A stretch of 64,000 nt of DNA, taken from contig JAOUGX010000003.1 of NCBI GenBank assembly GCA_029865385.1, forward strand, positions 1-64,000, given 5' to 3'. Below the pieces are notes generated by a model, which was not told the origin of the DNA, did no database searches, and worked only from the letters and a program-made list of their open reading frames with translations. This document shows, piece after piece, positions 1-8,458 of this stretch. A program made the translations under genes and the position numbers. This stretch comes from Gammaproteobacteria bacterium. GTDB taxonomy: Bacteria > Pseudomonadota > Gammaproteobacteria > Steroidobacterales > Woeseiaceae. Numbering within the stretch: the first letter of the stretch is position 1; every line of letters begins with the position of its first letter.

Positions 1-19
1 TCCGTTCATGCCGGACAAA

Positions 20-63
20 GTGTTAACCATGTGTCCGGAATAAGGTGTAAACCATGTGACCGG
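20..63. repeat. Paired 19-bp repeats, possible insertion-sequence end
   Basis: Two near-identical 19-mers lie side by side at 20-38 and 45-63 (GTGTTAACCATGTGTCCGG and GTGTAAACCATGTGACCGG). Short tandem repeats of this kind occur at the ends of IS21- and IS481-like elements, where the transposase binds. No transposase lies in the window and the element would extend leftwards beyond base 1. The assignment to an IS family is a guess from the layout, not a match I can verify. Confidence 0.35.
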
Positions 64-71
64 TATACACC

Positions 72-100
72 TTTTTTTTAGTGGCGCGCCCGGAGAGATT
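72..100 (-). repeat. Outer fragment of tRNA-Arg 3' end (direct repeat copy)
   Basis: These 29 bases are identical to 238-266. Read on the minus strand they contain the last bases of a tRNA-Arg, the discriminator G, an encoded CCA and the start of the A-rich tail that follows the tRNA. The match stops at base 100, inside the T-arm. It is best read as the scar of an older integration or duplication at the same tRNA site, outside the element bounded by 250-292 and 8459-8501. Confidence 0.6.
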
Positions 101-106
101 GACTCG

Positions 107-172
107 AATCGCCTTTTGGCGATTCTCGGGTCTTCGACCCGCCTGCGGCGTCCAAAACGCTGGCGCGTTTTG
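107..172. other. Three consecutive stem-loops
   Basis: Three perfect hairpins follow one another: 107-124 (AATCGCC, loop TTTT, GGCGATT), 127-141 (CGGGTC, loop TTC, GACCCG) and 153-172 (CAAAACGC, loop TGGC, GCGTTTTG). They lie between two copies of the tRNA-Arg 3' fragment and are followed by the terminator hairpin at 219-237. No credible reading frame covers them. Their role is unknown; a folded transcript or a recombination-related structure are both possible. Confidence 0.55.
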
Positions 173-210
173 TCGAACTGGAGTTCTCATCTGCATCCAG
201 GACACTGCTA

Positions 211-245
211 AACAAAAAGGGCCACCGTTGGTGACCCTTTTTTTT
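211..245 (-). terminator. Terminator hairpin, probably the native tRNA-Arg terminator
   Basis: A stem (219-226 with 230-237, one mismatch, loop GTT) is flanked by a run of A on one side and eight T on the other, so it could work in both directions. On the minus strand it directly follows the displaced tRNA-Arg 3' half and its encoded CCA at 248-250. It was therefore probably the terminator of the tRNA gene before the element inserted. Confidence 0.6.
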
Positions 246-249
246 AGTG

Positions 250-292
250 GCGCGCCCGGAGAGATTCGAACTCCCGACCACCTGGTTCGAAG
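250..292 (-). repeat. Left attachment site: displaced 3' half of tRNA-Arg
   Basis: This 43-bp segment is identical to 8459-8501. It corresponds to the tRNA-Arg from the anticodon loop to the discriminator, and here the neighbouring bases 248-250 still encode CCA. A tRNA 3' half at one end, with an intact tRNA next to a tyrosine integrase at the other, is the classic layout of an integrative element. By this reading the element covers about 8.2 kb. The stretch from 293 to 508 shows nothing else recognisable. Confidence 0.88.
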
Positions 293-508
293 GCGTATAC
301 GTTACGAACCGTTTTCTTTTAAATCAGTAAGTTGGATGGCCCGCCCTCTTCCGTTTTGCCGTCAAACGCCGCTAAGATCCGCGAATCGCCGCCTCAACGC
401 TACGTTTTAGTCGTGGCCCCTAGGCTGAACCCAACAAGACCTTTCATGTGTTTTGCGAGACGAGAAAGTTGCATGATTTGGTCGTCATGAGCCGGTTTCT
501 CGACAAAT

Positions 509-3286
509 CTATTCGCCGGTTGAGTTGAAGCGATCGCCAGAGTCGATCGGCACAGCACCCTGTCCTTGGTCATGCGGCACGCCAATCGTCAGAATTCCGC
601 TGCAGCTGGCTAACGTATTGGAGTCGGTCGCCTCAAACGATAAGATATAGACGCGCCCATCCCCCGTGCCCGACCTCTCCCGACGGATACTTGGCGTGTC
701 GGTACCGACGTCCACGGCATCCGGACTCGTGTCGCCATCTCCGAGTCCGTTGACGGGCTCATCCTGCTCGATTGTCGTCACAATGATATCCGCCAGTTCG
801 CCATTGGTGGCGAAAACTCCGCCAATCGAAACCGGGACCAGCTTGTGGTTGGGCGGCCAGAGTACGCTCGGCGTGGAAAATGCCGGCGTACAGTCGAGCT
901 GCGGAGGCAGGTCATCGTTCAGAATCGTCGCGACTCCAACTGCATCAATCGCCATTGCATTCGCGGACGTGCCAATAAGAGCAAGTTCGAACTGTTCGTC
1001 GGCCTCGATCTCCGTATCACCATATACGTCGATGCTGACGGACTGCGACAGCGCCAAGGTTCCGGGGGCGAAGCTCAGCTGGACTGAGCTGGATTCGTAG
1101 TCGGACGGCGCCGTCGCCGAAATATCGTTTGTCTGCAAATCGACCGTTACACTCTCGGTTGGGTGCGCCTGGTCGATGCTCACAGAGACGACGAACGGCA
1201 CGCTTCCCGCATCGCCTTCCAGTTCCGCGACGTCGCCTACCGTCACCGCGACGAGGTCGTCATTCTCGATTGTCCCGGTGGCGATGGCCGACGATATCGT
1301 GGCGTTGCTGCTCGGATCGTACAGCTCCACATCAAAAGTCTCGTCAGTCTCAACGTCGAAATCACCTATGACGACTACCGGCACCGATTGCGAAAGCTCC
1401 TGCGTGCCCGCTGGAAACACGATTTCCGTGTCCGTCGCATTGTAGTCCTGCCCATCGAGGGCGCTGCCGTCTAGGGTTCGCAATCGCACCGAAACATCGT
1501 TGGCTGCGTCAGGCGCCGTGATTCTGACGTCGAAGGCAAGCTCGGTTGTTCCGGTATCCCCTTCAGCCGATGATGCGCCGCTGACCGAGATCGAGGGCAA
1601 TGTAACGACAGGATCGTCTATAACCATCCCGACATCGAACTCCCGCTCGAGTTCGGAGAAAGAGCAATTATTGTTTTCATTGCGTTCGGGAATATCCGCA
1701 TCAGCATCAGCACATGCCGCCAGGAACTGCACTGTGCCAATAAGCCCTCCCGGGATCGTGAATTGCATCTCGAGACTGTCATCGACTTGCCCGGCCGCGA
1801 GGGGCGGAACCACCCGCTCGCCGAGCGCGACTGCTGTACTGACGTCGATCAGATCGGAATCCGAGATGAAGTACCGCGTGGTGGTCGTTGACGACACGTC
1901 CTGTGTACCGACATTCGATGTCCTGTCGGAAACGTAGATCGTGTCTCCCGATCCGGCAAGGATCACCGGCGGCACGAACGCCGGTACGACGAGGTCAGCG
2001 TCGGCTGTCCACTCTACCTCCAGCAACGCGAGTCGCGGGTACACCTCGAAGTCGCGCTCAACTACTTCGATGACGTCGAGGCCCGTGTTGTTGCCAACGT
2101 AGCCGAAGGTCTTGGGCCCGGTTGCATCGAACTGAACGAGTACGCCAGGCAACAACTGGTCGGCGTTGGCGCAGGGACGGTCCTGAACACACCGAACCAG
2201 CACATTCAGGCTGCCAAGTGGCGGATTATCTTCGAGCGCGCTGTTGTAATACTCCATAGTGAGAGTGAACGTGCTGTCCCGTTCCTGGGTCGCCCCCAGT
2301 GGCGATGCAGTGAACACCGGAATATATGTATTGCGAAGATTCGGCACACGCTCGATCAACCACTCGACATTGAGTACGACAAGGTCACGAAACGCCTGGT
2401 TCGCTGACGACGCCGGGGCGGCCTGGATCAGGTCGAGCATGGCCTCCAGCTCCGCAATTGCAAGCCCATTGTTCCCAATGAACACTTCGTCACGCGCAGT
2501 GCCGAGGTGTGCTTCGAGGTCGTCGACGAGCACTGCATCCGTGGCCCAGCCGAGGGCCTGCGCAGTGCGCATATCGGTCGAAATCCGCGAATAGTGCGGA
2601 AATCCGCCAACCGCAACTTCCGCAGGCCCGAGTGCAAATGACGTGACTGAGATTGAGCGACGCACATTGGCCGCATCTTCGAGTTCCTGATCGGTGACAT
2701 CGTCATGATTGTCCACGACGAGGACCCAGAATGGGGTCAATGAAACAGCACGAATGGTGGGCGGCCGGTCGCTTCGGATGATAAATTCATTGATGGAATC
2801 ACCCGGTCCTATCGAGACGGAATCGTCGGCCGCGGAGAACATGACGTTGCCTTTGATGTTGATGCCGCCGTTCCAGCCCGTGGGGGCCGCCTGGCCCACA
2901 ACGATAACCTCGTTCCCCTCCAACCCATCGAACGGGGCGAACAAGTCGGCCTCTTCTTCCATCGACAGGCTCGCGGTCCCACCTTGGATCGGGTAAGTGC
3001 GATCGACTGATGGGCCGAAGTTATCGCCTGCGCGCTCGGGCGCCGATACGTCGACCTGAAACAGGTAAATCTCACCAACAGCCGTGGCCGGGCTGGTAAT
3101 CGTATAGCGATATTCCGTCTCACCACCGAACAATGGCACGGTCAGGAACGTCGCCTGCGAATCCACGATCGCCCCTGTGATGTCGGGAACCGCCATTTGT
3201 CCCTGGGCTGAAGCGCTCGTGTGAATCAACAAAAGCAAAGAAAGCACACCAAGGCTCTCGGCAATACCACACGCTCGTCCTTTCAT
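509..3286 (-). CDS. Large secreted Calx-beta/CARDB repeat protein
   Basis: The 925-residue product starts with a signal peptide (hydrophobic stretch, probable cleavage after ASA near residue 28). An uncharacterised N-terminal part of roughly 400 residues is followed by a CARDB-like module around 430-545 that ends in NENNN. Two Calx-beta repeats follow (about 555-665 and 670-785), each closing with an acidic xxxNDD motif. The last 130 residues contain LWPPNHKLVPV, typical of a small domain on secreted bacterial proteins. No sortase, PEP-CTERM or membrane anchor is visible at the C-terminus. It is the last gene of a leftward operon after the lipoprotein (12-bp gap) and is cargo of the integrative element. 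A calcium-dependent adhesion or matrix role is plausible from the family but not shown. Confidence 0.85.
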   Translation of the reverse strand: MKGRACGIAESLGVLSLLLLIHTSASAQGQMAVPDITGAIVDSQATFLTVPLFGGETEYRYTITSPATAVGEIYLFQVDVSAPERAGDNFGPSVDRTYPIQGGTASLSMEEEADLFAPFDGLEGNEVIVVGQAAPTGWNGGINIKGNVMFSAADDSVSIGPGDSINEFIIRSDRPPTIRAVSLTPFWVLVVDNHDDVTDQELEDAANVRRSISVTSFALGPAEVAVGGFPHYSRISTDMRTAQALGWATDAVLVDDLEAHLGTARDEVFIGNNGLAIAELEAMLDLIQAAPASSANQAFRDLVVLNVEWLIERVPNLRNTYIPVFTASPLGATQERDSTFTLTMEYYNSALEDNPPLGSLNVLVRCVQDRPCANADQLLPGVLVQFDATGPKTFGYVGNNTGLDVIEVVERDFEVYPRLALLEVEWTADADLVVPAFVPPVILAGSGDTIYVSDRTSNVGTQDVSSTTTTRYFISDSDLIDVSTAVALGERVVPPLAAGQVDDSLEMQFTIPGGLIGTVQFLAACADADADIPERNENNNCSFSELEREFDVGMVIDDPVVTLPSISVSGASSAEGDTGTTELAFDVRITAPDAANDVSVRLRTLDGSALDGQDYNATDTEIVFPAGTQELSQSVPVVVIGDFDVETDETFDVELYDPSSNATISSAIATGTIENDDLVAVTVGDVAELEGDAGSVPFVVSVSIDQAHPTESVTVDLQTNDISATAPSDYESSSVQLSFAPGTLALSQSVSIDVYGDTEIEADEQFELALIGTSANAMAIDAVGVATILNDDLPPQLDCTPAFSTPSVLWPPNHKLVPVSIGGVFATNGELADIIVTTIEQDEPVNGLGDGDTSPDAVDVGTDTPSIRRERSGTGDGRVYILSFEATDSNTLASCSGILTIGVPHDQGQGAVPIDSGDRFNSTGE

Positions 3287-3298
3287 TCTCGCGTCTCC

Positions 3299-3868
3299 TT
3301 ACAAGACACTTGACACGACAACGACTTTCGTAAGTCGATCGGCCGCAAAGGTCATCATTACGTCGATTGTTCCACCTTCCCACGTGGCGAGGTCAGGCAG
3401 TTCAGGGTTTGTGGTGGCAGTGAGGACTAGAGGATTGCGAGGAACTGCGCTCGGCTCTGGCTCGAATACGCGCTCTACGTCGTCCCTCGTGGAACCGATC
3501 GCGAGGCCAAACTTCATCGGAAACGCATTGCCCGTGATCTCGGTAACCATGATCCACGAGCGATCCCCGGATTCGCTCTCGCCAACCCGAAAGCGCACGC
3601 CGTCATAGTCGATCACATGCTCGTTCAGCATCGCATCACTGGTGCGATCGGGTATTGCAACGACATCGGTCGCCATTGGCGCCCCGAAACGAGCAGCTAT
3701 TAAGGCCAGCGCGTTCTGGTCAATGCCCCAGTCGCCGATCGGTGTTTCGAATGGGTCCATCGCGAACGCCTGAAGACGATGCGCTACCGTCGCTGCGGTT
3801 TCGTCGGCCGTTGAGGCGCCGCCGCAAGCGACGAGGAAAGCAAGGACTACGAGTGCATAGAGTCTCAT
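3299..3868 (-). CDS. Hypothetical lipoprotein
   Basis: I start the gene at the Met of MRLYALVVLAFLVACGG, because it gives a clean lipoprotein signal with lipobox LVAC; an in-frame Met seven codons upstream would place charged residues before it. The mature part of about 170 residues has no motif I recognise. It lies between the zinc peptidase (7-bp gap from this start) and the Calx-beta protein on the same strand, so the three are very likely co-transcribed. The product should sit in the inner or outer membrane as a lipid-anchored periplasmic protein. Function unknown. Confidence 0.75.
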   Translation of the reverse strand: MRLYALVVLAFLVACGGASTADETAATVAHRLQAFAMDPFETPIGDWGIDQNALALIAARFGAPMATDVVAIPDRTSDAMLNEHVIDYDGVRFRVGESESGDRSWIMVTEITGNAFPMKFGLAIGSTRDDVERVFEPEPSAVPRNPLVLTATTNPELPDLATWEGGTIDVMMTFAADRLTKVVVVSSVL

Positions 3869-3875
3869 CGTCTCG

Positions 3876-4970
3876 CTACGGGATGACAATCGGTGTTACA
3901 TAACCGCTCGGCCGCTTCATGGTCGTAATGTCGATATGATAGTTGCCGGGATCACTTGGAAATCCCGAACTTGCAGTCTCACACAACAGGGCGGACGAGC
4001 TGTTCGGATCTGGATTCAGCGGGTTGTCGCGCAAGATTGTGTCCACGGCAGTTTGCACAGCAAAATAGTTGTCGCAGCGCTGGCCGCCCGGCTTGTTGAC
4101 GTCTATGTCCAGTCCTTCGCGATGAGAAGAATGGCCGAAGCCCTTTTCCCAGGGAAACAGATCCGGCCGAACCTCGAATATCCCGCCGAGGGGCAAGCTA
4201 ATGTCGTTGTAGGAGATGAGGCTACCGGTGTTGTTCTTGTACGTTCTGCCGATTGCGCGTAGCGCCCAGACCGCCCGCTCCTGCGCCGAATATGAATCAT
4301 CATCGGTATGCCATTGGTCACCGTTGCGACCCTTGTCATAATACAAAATGCCATCGTCAGGTAGCTGCCTCAGGTCCGGAAACTTTACCTCGGCAATTCC
4401 GTCCGCCTTGATCGCGTCCCAAAACTGAAGAACGCCGTTACCAAAGGTCACAAACTTCCTTCCAACTGCCGGCAACATTGTGGATTCGAACTTGTAGTAA
4501 CCACCGATGTGCGGAACGGTCCAGCGAAATCCGTCAAAGAGCCCTGTTGAGCTTGGCTCATCCGTGACCGTAAGGTCGTTCCCGTCAGTGTCGGAGAAAT
4601 ACCGTACTTTTGTGCCCGCATAGATCACGGGCCGGCTCAACAAATCATGGATGTGACCGCCATGCCCGCAAGTCAACGTATCGACGGAACGGTTGGCACC
4701 GTATACGCAGTCATTCGTCACACCATTGATGACAAGCGGATCCGTGCTGGGCAGGAGCGCGAACGAGACAGTACAGACGTTGAGCAGGCGGCCTGTGTGT
4801 CCGCTATAACAAAGCCAGCCACGGGTCACCTCATTCTGGACGCTCTTCAACTCGTTCGATGGTTGAGCCGAGACGGTCCAGGTCCTGGACAAAGTCACAC
4901 CTTGTGCCGTGGAGTCCAATGACGCAGACAAAGCCAATGAGAATAGAAAAAACTTTGATATGGACTTCAT
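3876..4970 (-). CDS. Secreted LAS-type zinc peptidase (MepA/M15-like)
   Basis: The 364-residue product has an N-terminal signal peptide (cleavage after STA, near residue 22). In its last quarter it carries GHSSHREGLDIDV, matching the HxxxxxxD zinc-binding motif of LAS peptidases (M15 D,D-carboxypeptidases and M74 murein endopeptidases). The second LAS motif, normally HxH, appears as YHIDIT, so the final residue is Asp rather than His; either Asp is used or the site is altered. Several Cys residues suggest disulphides in the periplasm. The likely substrate is peptidoglycan, by family only. It is the first gene of the three-gene cargo operon of the integrative element. Confidence 0.75.
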   Translation of the reverse strand: MKSISKFFLFSLALSASLDSTAQGVTLSRTWTVSAQPSNELKSVQNEVTRGWLCYSGHTGRLLNVCTVSFALLPSTDPLVINGVTNDCVYGANRSVDTLTCGHGGHIHDLLSRPVIYAGTKVRYFSDTDGNDLTVTDEPSSTGLFDGFRWTVPHIGGYYKFESTMLPAVGRKFVTFGNGVLQFWDAIKADGIAEVKFPDLRQLPDDGILYYDKGRNGDQWHTDDDSYSAQERAVWALRAIGRTYKNNTGSLISYNDISLPLGGIFEVRPDLFPWEKGFGHSSHREGLDIDVNKPGGQRCDNYFAVQTAVDTILRDNPLNPDPNSSSALLCETASSGFPSDPGNYHIDITTMKRPSGYVTPIVIP

Positions 4971-5057
4971 AAATTGCCCTAGAAACTGAAGGCGGGCTCC
5001 GGTTTCGACGGATCACCATGAATCGTTCGTGCGGCATACTTTTAACGTGTTCACAGT

Positions 5058-5333
5058 TTGCCGTCAAATCTGGTCCTTTTAACCCATGATTTTGCCGGGC
5101 GAACGAGGGAGCCGTTGAACGCCATTGAGCGGGGTCAGTGCATGCCTTCGCTGGAAATCGCGCATCGTATTGCCAACGCGTTGGATTGCAGTTTGGACGA
5201 TGTGTTTCTTTGCGAATCCGAATCTCCCGCGAACAACGATGGCGACGGCCAGATAGCGATCACGGTCCGTACCGACGATGAACCGGAATGGTGGAGATCC
5301 GACGACGTCAGCCGCGTCACTACCAGAGCGTAG
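5058..5333 (+). pseudogene. Truncated XRE-family regulator
   Basis: Residues about 8-45 match the second half of an XRE/Cro helix-turn-helix domain: TREPLNAIERG, then PSLEIAHRIANAL and SLDDVF. The first helix and the usual Met are missing. The available ATG falls in the middle of the domain, and the upstream bases show no in-frame remainder with a start. A 40-residue acidic tail follows. It is probably the remnant of an element-borne regulator, divergent from the cargo operon. If a non-standard upstream start exists it could still be functional. Confidence 0.5.
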
Positions 5334-6252
5334 CGCTGTAGTGACGCGGCGCTCTGAACCAGCAATGGCGCGAGATCTGGCCGATTTCCACGAGTTCCCC
5401 GCGAGTGATGCGGCCATCTGCGCGCACTAGGCGATCTGCGGCCAACGGCGAGCGAAATGCTGTACCAGCGTACTTCCTGTTGATAACAGCATTCTGGCGC
5501 GATTTGCGACGAAATGCGGGAGGAAACCGGGGCTAAAGACGTGCCCCCGTTTCCGCTGGTCCGGATAGAGAATCGGCGGTAGGGTACTTGCATCAACACC
5601 CTCGTCGTTGCGGTATACCAACGACACCCCCGCTTCAGTGTTTAGCTGAAGCACCCAAGCGCTGAAAGGGATTGTGCAAAGCAGCGCGCGGCCTGACCCG
5701 TCAATCCTCACTTCCTGCCCAATGCGGTCGGCGCCCGATCTTGTCAAGAAAAAACCCTTTCACGAATTGACAGGGTTTTCTATAGACAGGGCCGGTTCTA
5801 TTGTTCTAGCGTCTCCAGCACGTACCGAGGCCACTGCGATAAGTGTGGCAACAAGGCGCCTCAGGATCCTGGCAGCAGGCGCATCGATCATTGATCGAGG
5901 ATCCATCTTCATACCCAGCTGAACCCCGACGTTCAGCATACTCATTTCAGTAGGGCCAAGCGCCCTGCACTGGCGGCGGCGGACAGGAATGTCCGTCTAT
6001 TCGGCGTCGTACGCCCATGGGCGTTTCATTGACTCAACAAAGAAGGAGGTAGACATCCACTCAAAAAGCAACTGCCCGAGAGGGCAACTGGTAGTCGCCA
6101 GCGGCGCTCAGAAGAGAGCTCCGGCGAACCGGATCACGGCTTCAGGCTGTAAGGGACTGGTGTCCCTGGACCAACTCCGATCTTGAATCGGACCTCGTCA
6201 GCTCACAAGGCGGCGAGGTGGTCATCAAAACTAACCGAACGAGATCAGCACC
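5334..6252. other. Long stretch without a confident gene
   Basis: This 919-bp interval inside the integrative element has only weak reading frames. On the minus strand there are a 61-codon frame (5760-5945) and a TTG-started 106-codon frame (5427-5747); neither has a recognisable domain or convincing ribosome binding site. It does contain a terminator-like hairpin at 5749-5779. The last 220 bases are the leader of the recombinase gene at 6253. A GGAGG at 6043-6047 has no start codon at a usable distance. Confidence 0.5.
5749..5779 (-). terminator. Putative rho-independent terminator
   Basis: On the minus strand AAAACCCT (5779-5772) pairs with AGGGTTTT (5758-5751) across a 13-base loop, and the T-run continues to 5749. 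It would end a leftward transcript coming from the region near 5945-6250. No confident gene feeds it. Confidence 0.5.
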
Positions 6253-7119
6253 ATGAAGGACCTGAACTACCAGTTGATGAAACTCTGTAAGGCAAATCGG
6301 GATGGAAGCTACTCCACCCAGGCGACACGATCGAGGATTCTCGATCTGACCGCCAATCAGTTGCACGAGCTGGGTTACAAACACATGCAGGCGAGATCCT
6401 TGAAACCAAAACATGTCGATGCGCTCGTCTCCCGGTGGAAAGATCAGAGCATCAGCGTCGGTACGTTCAAGAATCGATTATCGGCGCTCCGATGGTGGGC
6501 GAATAAAGTCGGCAAGGCCGACATTGTAGCGAGGGACAACAAAGCCTACGACATCGGCAATCGCCGCTACGTTGGCGACGAATCGAAAGCCAAATTGCTC
6601 GACGACAAGCAACTGGAAAAAATCGCCGACGAGCACGTTCGCTTAAGCCTCCGACTGCAGTCAGCTTTCGGTCTGCGGCGCGAGGAGGCGATCAAGTTCT
6701 CACCCAGCTATGCGATCAAGGACGATCACATCAAGCTCAAAGCCAGCTGGACCAAGGGCGGACGTATGCGAACCGTGCCAATCCGGAACGACGAGCAACG
6801 GCGACTACTCGACGATGTCAGGAAACTCGCCAAGGGCGGCGCGCTGATTCCGCCCGAACGCAACTACGTGGAACAGCGCAATCGCTACGATCGGCAGGTC
6901 CGCGATGCAGGGATCAAGAATCCCCACGGGCTCCGGCACGCGTACGCGCAAGTGCGCTACGAAGAGCTAACCGGTTGGAAGGCAGCGCTGGCCGGCGGCC
7001 CAGTATCGAACTCACTTAATTCAGAGCAACGCGCGCTCGATGAGAAAGCGCGCGCCGTGATCTCGAGAGAACTCGGACACGACCGCACATCGATTACTCA
7101 AACCTACCTCGGAAAATAG
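6253..7119 (+). CDS. Tyrosine recombinase, integrase-domain (Integrase_1) type
   Basis: The 288-residue protein has an N-terminal SAM-like DNA-binding half (about 1-110) and a catalytic half. The tyrosine-recombinase residues are readable: Arg in GLRREEA, Lys in WTKGGR, HGLRH, the second His in LGHDR, and the nucleophile Tyr in TQTYLGK at the very C-terminus. This type is common on integrative elements of Pseudomonas and relatives, usually in addition to the main integrase. Here it lies 32 bp upstream of the excisionase-like gene in the same direction. It may assist excision, or it may be a passenger. Confidence 0.88.
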   Translation: MKDLNYQLMKLCKANRDGSYSTQATRSRILDLTANQLHELGYKHMQARSLKPKHVDALVSRWKDQSISVGTFKNRLSALRWWANKVGKADIVARDNKAYDIGNRRYVGDESKAKLLDDKQLEKIADEHVRLSLRLQSAFGLRREEAIKFSPSYAIKDDHIKLKASWTKGGRMRTVPIRNDEQRRLLDDVRKLAKGGALIPPERNYVEQRNRYDRQVRDAGIKNPHGLRHAYAQVRYEELTGWKAALAGGPVSNSLNSEQRALDEKARAVISRELGHDRTSITQTYLGK

Positions 7120-7151
7120 ACGCATGAATTACGTCCCAGGCTCAGAACATC

Positions 7152-7481
7152 ATGGCCGATCTCAATGACTCTCATGCCTTCGCCGATATTCAGCCGCGCT
7201 GCCTCTCCCGCGAGCAGGCCGCACGCTATCTCGCCATCGGCAGAACCTTGCTCACGCGCGTCGGCCCGCCGCCGGTTCGGCTGGGACGACGACTGGTCTA
7301 CGACCGGGTTGACCTCGACCGCTGGCTCGACGAGACTAAGTCTCGAGGGCGGGCCATAAAGGAGGATTTATGGCCCGAGAAAAAGGACTCTACAGGAGGA
7401 AGGACTCACCGTACTGGTGGGTCGACGTTGTCCTCTCAGACGGACGCCGAATATGTCAAAGCACTCGGCTTAAGGTCTTAG
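7152..7481 (+). CDS. Excisionase-like helix-turn-helix protein
   Basis: Residues about 15-60 form a MerR/AlpA-like winged-helix segment (LSREQAARYLAI, then VRLGRRLVYDRVDLDRWLDE), the pattern of small DNA-binding excisionases and helix-turn-helix_17 proteins. The 109-residue frame overlaps the start of the following integrase by 112 bp, and the integrase has its own strong Shine-Dalgarno inside this gene. The C-terminal 35 residues are low complexity and may be only a by-product of the overlap. The position next to the integrase fits a directionality factor or local regulator. Confidence 0.75.
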   Translation: MADLNDSHAFADIQPRCLSREQAARYLAIGRTLLTRVGPPPVRLGRRLVYDRVDLDRWLDETKSRGRAIKEDLWPEKKDSTGGRTHRTGGSTLSSQTDAEYVKALGLRS

Positions 7482-8413
7482 CGGACGCTGAAGAGTATCT
7501 AGTACGCCTGAAGGCTGAAGCCTACGAGGCTGCCCGAACCGGAATGCCGGTTGAGCACAATTGGCAGGATGCGGTCGTCCAGTATCTTGAAGACAGCGTT
7601 GATAAACGCAGTCTTGTTGACGACAAAGCGCACCTCCAGAAACTCGACCCGTATCTCCGGGACAAACGGCTGGTGGACATCAACATGAATGCCCTGAGGC
7701 CGTTTGTCCGGCATCGAAAGCAGATAGATGGAGTGGCTAACTCGACCATCAATCGTGCTCTCGAAGTCGTTCGACGCATTCTCTACCTGGCTCGTGATGA
7801 CTGGGGATGGATCACGCGGGTTCCTAAAATCCGCATGCTAAAGGAACCCAGGCGTCTCGTACGTTTTCTCACGAACGAGGAAGCGGTTCGGCTGATCGAG
7901 GCACTGCCCGAGCATTTGGTACCCGTGGTGCAATTTGCTCTGGCAACCGGCTGCAGGATGACGGAAATCCTTAGGCTGGAATGGCGCCGCGTTGATTTCG
8001 ATCGGCGGGTGTCCTGGCTGGATCCGGGCACGACAAAGAACGGAGACGGCCGCGGTATTCCCCTGAACCGCGACGCTGTCCTTGCGCTGAGAGGTGTTCA
8101 AGGGCAGCACAATCGGTGGTGCTTTACCTATCAGGGGAAACGCATGGAGAAAGTCGGCTCGGCCTGGAAACGCTCATTGAAGCGTGCAGGAATCGAGAAA
8201 TTTCGGTTCCACGACTTGCGCCATTCCTGGGCAAGTTGGCACGTGATGAATGGCACGACCCTGCAAGAGCTGATGGAGCTAGGAGGTTGGAAGTCGTACG
8301 AGATGGTGTTGCGGTACGCGCACTTGGCGCCGGAACATTTGTCGAATGCGGCGGCGAGAATCGAACGGCGCTTGGGTATCGTAGAAAACGACTCTACGAT
8401 TTCTCTACGTTAG
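7370..8413 (+). CDS. Site-specific tyrosine integrase of the tRNA-Arg element
   Basis: The 347-residue protein has an N-terminal arm-type segment (YWWVDVVLSDGRR), a SAM-like core-binding domain (about 65-150) and a catalytic domain. Catalytic residues are Arg in GCRMTEIL, Lys in TTKNGDGRG, HDLRHSWASW, GGW (Trp at the second-His position, as often seen) and Tyr in RYAHL. The ATG follows a strong AAAGGAGGATTT. It ends 46 bp from the tRNA-Arg whose 3' half is duplicated at 250-292, so this is very likely the enzyme that inserted the element. A hairpin terminator follows directly. Confidence 0.93.
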   Translation: MAREKGLYRRKDSPYWWVDVVLSDGRRICQSTRLKVLADAEEYLVRLKAEAYEAARTGMPVEHNWQDAVVQYLEDSVDKRSLVDDKAHLQKLDPYLRDKRLVDINMNALRPFVRHRKQIDGVANSTINRALEVVRRILYLARDDWGWITRVPKIRMLKEPRRLVRFLTNEEAVRLIEALPEHLVPVVQFALATGCRMTEILRLEWRRVDFDRRVSWLDPGTTKNGDGRGIPLNRDAVLALRGVQGQHNRWCFTYQGKRMEKVGSAWKRSLKRAGIEKFRFHDLRHSWASWHVMNGTTLQELMELGGWKSYEMVLRYAHLAPEHLSNAAARIERRLGIVENDSTISLR

Positions 8414-8417
8414 AAAA

Positions 8418-8455
8418 ACAAAGGGCTCACCCTTTCGGATAAGCCCTTGTTTTTA
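8418..8455. terminator. Bidirectional terminator between integrase and tRNA-Arg
   Basis: AAGGGCT (about 8421-8427) pairs with AGCCCTT (8442-8448), flanked by AAAAACA on the left and GTTTTT on the right. It can end the integrase transcript on the plus strand and the tRNA transcript on the minus strand. Confidence 0.8.
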
Positions 8456-8458
8456 AAT

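Noticed and set aside
5427-5945. Two small minus-strand genes
   Set aside because: The frames have poor starts and no domain, and a terminator-like hairpin separates them; I keep the interval as unassigned.
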